A DNA stretch of 7,896 bases from an uncultured Atopobium sp. (GTDB lineage Bacteria > Actinomycetota > Coriobacteriia > Coriobacteriales > Atopobiaceae). This document shows, one piece after another, positions 1 through 4,681 of the stretch. The DNA lies in contig CAMPCT010000090.1 of assembly GCA_946647055.1 (NCBI GenBank), positions 1-7,896 on the forward strand, written 5' to 3'. Position 1 is the first letter of the stretch. Every line of letters begins with the position of its first letter. The notes below the pieces were generated by a model. It was given only the letters and a program-made list of their open reading frames with translations, did not search any database and had not been told where the DNA came from. A program made the position numbers and the translations under genes.

Positions 1-431
1 CCCAGGAAGCCGATGCCCTCGAGCTTGGCAGCCTCCTCGTCGAAGACCTTGATGAACTCCTCGCCGATGATGTGACGCTTCTCCTCGGGGTCGGCCACAC
101 CAGCCAGCAGGTCGAGGAATCGGTCGGTGGCGTCAACATAGATGAGCTCGGCGCCAAGCTGGTTGCGGAACACGTCAATGACCTGCTCGGACTCGCCCTT
201 GCGCATGAGGCCGTGGTTGACGTGCACGCACACGAGCTGCTTGCCGAGGGCCTTGATCAGAAGGGCCGCGACAACGGAGGAATCAACGCCGCCGGAGAGG
301 GCAAGCAGGACCTTGCCATCGCCCACCTGCTCGCGCGTATAGGCGACAGCCTCCTCGATAAAGGCCTGGGCGAGCTCGGGGGTGTTGATGCGGGCCATGT
401 CGTCGGGACGGTGGTTGGAAGTGAAGTCCAT
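1..431 (-). CDS. guaA: GMP synthase ATP-pyrophosphatase domain protein, 5' part (runs off the window)
   Basis: Seen: a minus-strand reading frame of 143 codons opens at ATG 431 behind GAGGAG, about 6 nt upstream, and is cut by the window edge. Residues 46-52 read SGGVDSS, the ATP-binding PP-loop of N-type ATP pyrophosphatases. Later stretches ([45 protein letters not shown]) match the GuaA family. Known: this domain adenylates XMP and aminates it to GMP with ammonia, the last step of guanine nucleotide synthesis in the cytoplasm. Odd: typical bacterial GuaA carries about 200 residues of class I glutamine amidotransferase before the PP-loop, whereas here the loop begins at residue 46. The glutaminase must be a separate protein, or the enzyme uses free ammonia. 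The frame stays open above ATG 431, but that stretch shows no amidotransferase motif. The C-terminal dimerisation region lies outside the window. The gene diverges from the arginine operon. Confidence 0.92.
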   Translation of the reverse strand, partial: MDFTSNHRPDDMARINTPELAQAFIEEAVAYTREQVGDGKVLLALSGGVDSSVVAALLIKALGKQLVCVHVNHGLMRKGESEQVIDVFRNQLGAELIYVDATDRFLDLLAGVADPEEKRHIIGEEFIKVFDEEAAKLEGIGFL

Positions 432-474
432 GCGAGTCTCCTCATCTGACGCAACGATGCAACCAAACCAGTTA

Positions 475-480
475 AGTATA
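475..480 (-). promoter_or_regulatory. Candidate -10 box for guaA
   Basis: On the minus strand this reads TATACT, five of six matches to the sigma-70 -10 consensus, about 43 nt before the guaA start. That would give a leader of roughly 35 nt carrying the GAGGAG ribosome site. No good -35 is seen at 16-18 bp, so the call rests on one hexamer. Confidence 0.3.
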
Positions 481-611
481 GCCAAGCACCAGTTGTTGGC
501 GCACAGTGCGTGGGCAAGGCCACGAAATGATTCAGGTTTGAAAACAAAAGCGCCTGAACGTTGTATCTGTCGGCAAAGGGGCTATTCTTCATACAGATAT
601 AAGCGGATAGA

Positions 612-629
612 TGCATAATCCGTTATGTT
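612..629. promoter_or_regulatory. ARG-box-like palindrome, possible ArgR operator for argJBD
   Basis: Seen: TGCATA-N6-TATGTT, with a perfect CATAA-N4-TTATG core at 614-627. CATAAT at 614-619 could serve as a -10 box, although no convincing -35 lies upstream. Known: ArgR operators are 18-bp AT-rich palindromes, often overlapping the promoter of arginine genes. Inferred: position and length fit an ArgR site that would block the promoter. The sequence is not a close match to the E. coli or Bacillus consensus, so this is tentative. Confidence 0.3.
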
Positions 630-651
630 AATGCAATATTTGGAGTGTTTC

Positions 652-738
652 ATGGGTGTTTCGATTCGCAGAGGGATCAAGGAGGTCGTGGAATGCGCCC
701 TGGGGAAACCAGGCGTCGTTCCTTCCTGCCGACGATGA
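652..738 (+). CDS. Candidate leader ORF A upstream of argJ, 28 codons
   Basis: Seen: ATG 652 follows TGGAG (641-645) by 6 nt. The peptide begins MGVSIRRGIKE and ends CRR-stop, with Arg pairs at residues 6-7 (CGC AGA) and 27-28 (CGA CGA), the second directly before TGA 736-738. AGA and CGA look uncommon in the neighbouring biosynthetic genes. The ORF overlaps candidate leader B in another frame, so they may be alternatives, or translation of A may mask the start of B. Inferred: an arginine-sensing leader peptide is possible. With only 28 codons, chance remains a real explanation. Confidence 0.25.
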   Translation: MGVSIRRGIKEVVECALGKPGVVPSCRR

Positions 739-778
739 CGCGACCCAAGCGCACCACGCATTCCATACTCCGCACCTC
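682..778 (+). promoter_or_regulatory. Foldable argJ leader RNA (long-range stem closing two hairpins)
   Basis: Seen: TGGAATGCG at 689-697 is perfectly complementary to CGCATTCCA at 757-765, and outside it GAGGT 682-686 can pair with ACCTC 774-778. Two local hairpins lie inside: CCTGG 699-703 with CCAGG 709-713, and CGTCG 714-718 with CGACG 730-734. The long stem would bury the Shine-Dalgarno and ATG of leader ORF B, and translating B would open it. A junction of this shape resembles a riboswitch or leader-peptide switch. I do not recognise a known class. No energy calculation was made. Confidence 0.35.
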
Positions 779-782
779 GTAG
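693..782 (+). CDS. Candidate arginine leader peptide B upstream of argJ, 29 codons
   Basis: Seen: a perfect Shine-Dalgarno AAGGAGGT (679-686) sits 6-7 nt before ATG 693, stronger than the weak AAGAGAG in front of argJ. The peptide starts MRPGETRRRSFLPT. It has Arg at 2, 7, 8, 9, 17, 20 and 27, seven of 29 residues, including the run AGG CGT CGT. TAG 780-782 lies 16 nt before the argJ ATG, in a different frame. Known: leader peptides rich in the end-product amino acid sense charged tRNA in trp, his, leu and ilv operons. Inferred: ribosome progress over the Arg run could control argJ expression, by refolding of the leader or by coupling at the closely spaced stop and start. No T-tract terminator is seen, so this would not be a classical trp-type attenuator. 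Confidence 0.42.
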   Translation: MRPGETRRRSFLPTMTRPKRTTHSILRTS

Positions 783-798
783 ATCGAAAAGAGAGACC

Positions 799-2088
799 AT
801 GAGCACCTTCATGCCCATCGCCGTTCCGGCGACCATCACTGACCCCGCGTCATTTGGCTTCGAGCCCTGCGAGGGAGGCGTCTGCGCGGCCAAGGGCATT
901 CGCGCGGCAGGCATCTATGCAGGGTTCCGCAAGAATCCCAACCGCAAGGACCTCGCGCTCGTTACCGCCGACGAGACCTGCGTCTGTGCCGCGACGTTCA
1001 CCCAGAACCGCTTCTGCGCCGCCCCCGTCCAGGTCTCGCGCAAGCACGCCTCCTCGGGAAGCGCCCGAGCCGTGATCCTCAACTCGGGCAATGCGAACGC
1101 CGCCACGGGCGACCCGGGCCTCGAGGTCGCCATCGACTCGGCCAAGCTGGTGGCAGCCGAGCTTGGCTGCGCAGCAGAGGACGTCCTCGTGGCATCGACC
1201 GGCGTCATCGGCGTGCCCATGGGCATCGAGCGCTTCCAGACCGGCGTTCCCGCCATCGTCGCAGAGCTCGAGCACTCCCCCGCCTCCGCCCATGACGCCG
1301 CCTGCGCCGTCATGACCACCGACACCGTGCCCAAGGAGGTCTCCATCAAGGGCATGGTTTCCTGTGGTGAGAACGGGTCGCAGGTAGAGGTGCATGTTGG
1401 TGGCTTCACCAAGGGTTCTGGCATGATCCAGCCCAACATGGCCACCATGCTCTGCGTCATCACGACCGATGCCCCGCTCACGGTCGAGGCTGCCCGGACG
1501 GCCCTCAAGGCTGCCGTCGGGGTCACGTTCAACAAGGTCACCGTCGACTCGGACACCTCCACCAACGACTCCTGCTTCCTGCTGGCGACCGGTGCCTCGG
1601 GTGGGCTGCCCATCGAGGTAGGCACGGCGGCCTTCGAGCAGGTTGCATCCGCCATCCGCTGCGCCTGCGAGAACCTCGCCCGCAAGATCGCCGCTGACGG
1701 CGAGGGCGCCACCAAGCTGGTGACCGTCGACGTGATCGGGGCCGCGACCGACGAGGACGCCGACACCGTCGCCCGCGCCATCGCAAACTCGCCGCTGGTC
1801 AAGACGGCCATCTTTGGTCATGACGCGAACTGGGGCCGCATTGCCGGTGCCGCCGGCAAGTGTGGCGTGATGTTCGAGCAGACAGACGTCGACATCGACT
1901 TCATGGGTGTGCCCGTGTGCCGAGCCGGACTCACCGTCCCCATGGACGAGGAGGACATGCTGCGCCGCTTCGAGGAGCCCGAGGTGACCATCGCGGTCAA
2001 CCTGGGTTCGGGCGATGCCTCGGCACGCATCTGGACCTGCGACCTCACCCACGACTACGTGACCATCAACGGCGACTACCGCACGTAA
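799..2088 (+). CDS. argJ: Bifunctional glutamate N-acetyltransferase / amino-acid acetyltransferase ArgJ
   Basis: ArgJ moves the acetyl group from N-acetylornithine to glutamate, closing the acetyl cycle of arginine synthesis. Many members also use acetyl-CoA to make N-acetylglutamate. Seen in the 429 residues: oxyanion-hole motif ASTGVIG with Thr134-Gly135; KGSGMIQPNMATML at 205-218, where autocleavage gives an alpha chain ending at Ala215 and a beta chain starting at catalytic Thr216; TSTNDS at 253-258; FGHDANWGRI at 339-348; and the family C-terminus CDLTHDYVTINGDYRT. Length is typical. ATG 799 has only a weak AAGAGAG site. It begins 16 nt after leader ORF B, which is consistent with translational coupling. 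It is the first gene of argJBD. argC, which usually precedes argJ, is absent. Whether this protein is mono- or bifunctional cannot be told from sequence alone. Confidence 0.97.
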   Translation: MSTFMPIAVPATITDPASFGFEPCEGGVCAAKGIRAAGIYAGFRKNPNRKDLALVTADETCVCAATFTQNRFCAAPVQVSRKHASSGSARAVILNSGNANAATGDPGLEVAIDSAKLVAAELGCAAEDVLVASTGVIGVPMGIERFQTGVPAIVAELEHSPASAHDAACAVMTTDTVPKEVSIKGMVSCGENGSQVEVHVGGFTKGSGMIQPNMATMLCVITTDAPLTVEAARTALKAAVGVTFNKVTVDSDTSTNDSCFLLATGASGGLPIEVGTAAFEQVASAIRCACENLARKIAADGEGATKLVTVDVIGAATDEDADTVARAIANSPLVKTAIFGHDANWGRIAGAAGKCGVMFEQTDVDIDFMGVPVCRAGLTVPMDEEDMLRRFEEPEVTIAVNLGSGDASARIWTCDLTHDYVTINGDYRT

Positions 2089-2091
2089 CTG

Positions 2092-2116
2092 GACAAAGGT
2101 AACAGGTACCTTTGTC
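2092..2116 (+). repeat. Perfect intercistronic hairpin between argJ and argB
   Basis: GACAAAGGTA (2092-2101) and TACCTTTGTC (2107-2116) are exact inverted repeats around a 5-nt loop. The hairpin begins 3 nt after the argJ stop codon and ends 1 nt before the argB Shine-Dalgarno GAGGAGG (2118-2124). No T tract follows, so it is not an intrinsic terminator. It could stabilise or punctuate the mRNA, alter ribosome access to argB, or be a protein-binding palindrome. Confidence 0.75.
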
Positions 2117-2129
2117 TGAGGAGGCTATC

Positions 2130-3011
2130 ATGCGCAAGCACGCGACACAGGCACGCGACATCGCACTCGAGAAGGCCCAGGTGCTCGTCGAGGCGCTGCC
2201 TTGGATCAACCTGCACAGCGGGCAGACCATCGTCGTCAAGTACGGTGGCGCTGCCATGGAGGACGAGGAGCTCATGCGCCAGGTCATCGGCGACCTCGAG
2301 CTTCTCAAGCTCATGGGCTTGAGAATCGTGCTCGTCCACGGCGGAGGGAAGGCCATCAACCGGCTGCTCACCAGCCTCCAACTACCCGTCGCCTTCAAGG
2401 ACGGGCTGCGCGTCACCGACGACGCGACCATGGAGGCCGTCCAGATGGTGCTCATCGGCAAGGTCAACCAGCAGCTCGTCTGGGAGCTCAACAAGTACGG
2501 CGACATCGCCGTGGGCGTCTCCGGTGCCGACGGTAAGACCTTCGTCACCCGCCAAGCCGATCCGGACCTCGGACGCGTGGGAGACATCGAGTACGTGAAC
2601 GCGCACCTCGTCGAGGCCATCCTCGACGACGGGTACATCCCCGTCATCGCCAGCGTCGGCATCGGGGCCGACGGCTTCTACAACGTCAACGCGGACGTCG
2701 CGGCAAGCAAGGTCGCCCAGGCCCTAGGCGCCCACACCCTCGTCTACCTCACCGACGTCGACGGCCTCTACCGTGACCGCAACGACCCAAGCACCATCAT
2801 CTCGTACATGACCAAGGCCGAGACGCACGAGCTGCTTGACAGCGGCACGCTCGAGTCGGGGATGATTCCCAAGATGGCCTCGATTGCGGAAGCGCTCGAC
2901 TCAGGCGTGAGCGACGTGCGCATCCTCAACGGGACGTTCCCACACGCGCTGCTGCTCGAGATTTTCACCAACGAGGACGTCGGCACGATGTTCGTGCAGG
3001 GGGAGGAGTAA
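2130..3011 (+). CDS. argB: Acetylglutamate kinase, probably arginine-inhibited type
   Basis: ArgB phosphorylates N-acetylglutamate with ATP, the second step of arginine synthesis, in the cytoplasm. Seen in 293 residues: VVKYGGAAM with Lys37, HGGGK at 70-74, DGLRVTDD with Arg94, substrate loop YNVNADVAA at 184-192, and the family's PKMA Lys248. The N-terminal helix (about 1-25, ending EALPWI) and the C-terminal NGTFPHALLLEIFTNE-VGTMF stretch are the features of hexameric kinases inhibited by arginine, so feedback control is likely. Start: ATG 2130 has GAGGAGG 5 nt upstream. The in-frame TTG 2112 lies inside the intercistronic hairpin and was not chosen. It follows argJ by 41 nt and precedes argD by 2 nt, so the three genes form one transcript. 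Confidence 0.97.
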   Translation: MRKHATQARDIALEKAQVLVEALPWINLHSGQTIVVKYGGAAMEDEELMRQVIGDLELLKLMGLRIVLVHGGGKAINRLLTSLQLPVAFKDGLRVTDDATMEAVQMVLIGKVNQQLVWELNKYGDIAVGVSGADGKTFVTRQADPDLGRVGDIEYVNAHLVEAILDDGYIPVIASVGIGADGFYNVNADVAASKVAQALGAHTLVYLTDVDGLYRDRNDPSTIISYMTKAETHELLDSGTLESGMIPKMASIAEALDSGVSDVRILNGTFPHALLLEIFTNEDVGTMFVQGEE

Positions 3012-3013
3012 CC

Positions 3014-4270
3014 ATGTTCCGGATCGTCGACATGACCATGAGCGCCTTTGACGTGGCGCATAAGCTGGACGATGACTATGTCATGCACACCTATGGGCGT
3101 CTGCCCGTCGAGTTCGTCTCGGGCAACGGGGCGGAGCTCGTGGACAGCACGGGCAAGACCTACCTGGACTTTCTTGCGGGCATTGGCTCCGTGAGCCTGG
3201 GGCATGCCAACCCGGTGGTGGCAGCTGCCCTCAAGGACCAGGTCGACCGCGTGTGGCAGGTGGGCAACTACTACTACATCGAGAATCGCGGCGAGCTCGC
3301 ACACGGCATCTCGGACCTGCTCTCAACCACCACCGACGAGCTTGGCCACGTGACCGGCTCCACGGGGTCCGTCTGGAAGTCCTTCTTCACCAACTCCGGT
3401 GCTGAGTCCAACGAAGGCGCCCTCAAGGTCGCCCGTCGTTGGGGCGAGAACAAGCTTGGTGGCGCCTCCAGCATCGTCACCGCGCGTCAGAGCTTCCATG
3501 GCCGCACCCTCGCCACGCTTGCGGCGACCGGCCAAGACGTGTTCCACAAGAGCTTTGGGCCCATGCCCGAGGGCTTCGTGTCCGTGCCCCTCAACGACCT
3601 TTCCGCCCTCGAGGAGGCGGTCGCGTCCACAAATGCCTGCGCCGTGTTGCTCGAGTGCGTGCAGGGAGAGGGTGGCGTGTGGCCCGCCGACCTCGACTAC
3701 CTGCGCTCCGTTCGCCAGCTCTGCGACGAGCACAACATCCTGCTCATGGTCGACGAGGTCCAGACGGGGTTCTTCCGTTGCGGTGCGCCGTTCTCGTTCC
3801 AGCTGGCCGGCATCGAGGCAGACGTCGTGAGCATGGCGAAGGGCATCGCGAGCGGCTTCCCCATGGGGGCCGTGGCCGCCCGCGGAGAGTATGGCAACCT
3901 GCTCGTTCCTGGCGACCATGGCTCGACCTTTGGCGGCAACGCGCTCGCAGCGGCTGCTGGCAGGGCGACGGTCGAGGAGATGGTGGCAAGTGGCATCGGC
4001 AAGCACGTCATCGAGGTAGGCGCGCACCTTGCCGAGCGGCTGGAGGCGCTGCCGCACGTGACCGAGGTGCGCGGGCGTGGCCTCATGCGTGGCGCCCAGT
4101 TTGACGTGCCCATCGCGACGCCACTGGTCGACAAGGGGCTCGAGGCTGGGCTGGTGCTCAACCACATCGGAGACTCCATCCTGCGCTTCCTGCCGCCTCT
4201 CGTCGTGACGATCGAGCAGGTGGATGCCATGGCCGACCGCCTAGCCGCCCTCATCGAGAAGCTCGCATGA
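3014..4270 (+). CDS. argD: Acetylornithine aminotransferase
   Basis: ArgD is a class III PLP aminotransferase that converts N-acetylglutamate semialdehyde and glutamate to N-acetylornithine. Many members also act in lysine synthesis on succinyl-diaminopimelate. Seen in 418 residues: TNSGAESNEGALKVAR at 126-141, with Gly129-Ala130 in the phosphate-binding turn; SFHGRT at 160-165; VDEVQTGF at 246-253 with cofactor-binding Asp247; SMAKGIASGFPMGA with Schiff-base Lys276; and GSTFGGNALA at 303-312. The ATG is 2 nt after the argB stop, and its ribosome site GGGGGAGGAG lies within the end of argB, implying coupled translation. ATG 3035 or 3041 could be used instead, because residues 1-10 are not clearly family sequence. 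A short Gly/Ser/Thr-rich insert (about 104-121) precedes the conserved phosphate-binding region. The stop codon lies inside the large palindrome that follows. Confidence 0.95.
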   Translation: MFRIVDMTMSAFDVAHKLDDDYVMHTYGRLPVEFVSGNGAELVDSTGKTYLDFLAGIGSVSLGHANPVVAAALKDQVDRVWQVGNYYYIENRGELAHGISDLLSTTTDELGHVTGSTGSVWKSFFTNSGAESNEGALKVARRWGENKLGGASSIVTARQSFHGRTLATLAATGQDVFHKSFGPMPEGFVSVPLNDLSALEEAVASTNACAVLLECVQGEGGVWPADLDYLRSVRQLCDEHNILLMVDEVQTGFFRCGAPFSFQLAGIEADVVSMAKGIASGFPMGAVAARGEYGNLLVPGDHGSTFGGNALAAAAGRATVEEMVASGIGKHVIEVGAHLAERLEALPHVTEVRGRGLMRGAQFDVPIATPLVDKGLEAGLVLNHIGDSILRFLPPLVVTIEQVDAMADRLAALIEKLA

Positions 4271-4329
4271 TCGAAAGGGGACGTTTCCCTTTGCGTCTGA
4301 CGCAAAGGGAAACGTCCCCTTTCGATCAT
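4267..4329. repeat. 63-bp near-perfect palindrome overlapping the argD stop codon
   Basis: Arms of 31 bp (4267-4297 and 4299-4329) are exact reverse complements around a single T at 4298. Each arm carries GATCGAAAGGGGACGTTTCC and a GACGCAAAGGG end, so the GGGGACGTTTCCC core occurs once per arm in inverse orientation. As RNA it gives a roughly 30-bp stem with a 3-nt loop. No T tract follows on either side. The TGA of argD (4268-4270) is part of the left arm. This looks like a REP/MITE-like mobile palindrome that was captured as the operon end. It may act as an mRNA 3' stabiliser or a bidirectional transcription block. Confidence 0.85.
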
Positions 4330-4427
4330 TTCGCTCGCCTTTGTTACCGTTTCATGAAAGCACGGCTCCCCCTCATTCCGTCACGTCATACTCTTCCGCA
4401 AGCCAAGACCTATTGGAGGTTCGCACC

Positions 4428-4505
4428 ATGACCAAGAGCATCGACAAGCTCTCTCGCGCTGCGCTCGTGCGCTGCGTTGGTCGATGGTGGCACGGCGAGG
4501 CCTGA
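4428..4505 (+). CDS. Tryptophan leader peptide (TrpL-type), 25 codons
   Basis: Seen: TTGGAGGT (4413-4420) is a strong ribosome site 7 nt before ATG 4428. The peptide begins MTKSIDKLSRAAL and ends GRWWHGEA-stop. Tandem TGG codons at residues 20-21 (4485-4490) come five codons before TGA 4503-4505. Known: tandem Trp codons placed so that a stalled ribosome covers segment 1 are the hallmark of ribosome-mediated trp attenuation. The antiterminator and terminator folds directly follow. The peptide itself probably has no function beyond its translation. No clear promoter is seen upstream in 4330-4427; a 10-bp palindrome TTTCATGAAA at 4350-4359 and a weak CATACT at 4387-4392 are the only candidates. 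Confidence 0.9.
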   Translation: MTKSIDKLSRAALVRCVGRWWHGEA

Positions 4506-4560
4506 TTCGGGGTACTGAGGCTGTCGCCATCGCGCGCGTGGAGGCTCTCGGTATTCCGAG
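4483..4560 (+). promoter_or_regulatory. Trp attenuator: competing pause and antiterminator folds
   Basis: Seen by hand pairing. Segment 1, holding both Trp codons (4483-4492), pairs with 4522-4531, ten pairs including two G-U, and GCCT 4500-4503 with AGGC 4518-4521 extends it. Segment 2 (4506-4520) pairs instead with segment 3 (4546-4560): 15 consecutive pairs with several G-U wobbles. Segment 3 is also the body of the terminator, so the folds exclude one another. A ribosome stalled at TGG-TGG would mask segment 1 and leave 2 free to pair with 3, giving read-through. A ribosome reaching the stop lets the terminator form. This is the E. coli trp logic. Confidence 0.85.
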
Positions 4561-4569
4561 GGCTTTTTT
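4544..4569 (+). terminator. Intrinsic terminator of the trp attenuator
   Basis: GCTCTCGG (4544-4551) pairs with CCGAGGGC (4556-4563) across a TATT loop, eight pairs with one G-U, followed at once by six T residues (4564-4569). It lies 38 nt after the leader-peptide stop and 112 nt before the trpB2 start, so it would end transcription when tryptophan is plentiful. Confidence 0.92.
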
Positions 4570-4681
4570 CATGCCGCATGGGCGAGCCGTCATCCCTTCA
4601 CATCCTTTCGTCCCCTGTGGCATGTCCCAGCGCAGAGCGCGCACCCACCATGCCAGCCCGGCACGACGAAAGGAACGCATC

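Larger units (their letters stand above)
432..798. other. Divergent control region between guaA and argJ
   Basis: This 367-bp stretch has no long gene. The left half (about 460-650) is AT-richer than its surroundings and contains two further inverted repeats: TTCAGG at 531-536 with CCTGAA at 553-558, and TATCTGT at 564-570 with ACAGATA at 593-599. The right half is transcribed towards argJ in any reasonable model and holds the short ORFs and leader fold listed separately. No tRNA, riboswitch of a class I recognise, or T-rich terminator is visible. Confidence 0.6.

Noticed and set aside
850..2052. 400-codon open frame on the minus strand opposite argJ
   Set aside because: Shadow frame caused by high GC third positions of argJ. 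It has no ribosome site or family motifs, and its composition is rich in Gly, His and Asp typical of antisense translation.
2112..2129. TTG 2112 as the argB start
   Set aside because: It sits inside the intercistronic hairpin with a distant ribosome site. ATG 2130 has GAGGAGG at ideal spacing.
4267..4329. Ordinary Rho-independent terminator for argD
   Set aside because: The stem is far longer than normal and no T tract follows on either strand. A terminator role remains possible, but the repeat label is safer.
4484..4681. N-terminal extension of trpB2 from ATG 4484
   Set aside because: It would translate the attenuator and its terminator, shows no family resemblance, and lacks a ribosome site. 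ATG 4682 has a good one and matches the TrpB2 start.
4330..4681. T-box riboswitch upstream of trpB2
   Set aside because: No T-box consensus or specifier-loop layout was seen, and the region is fully explained by a leader-peptide attenuator.
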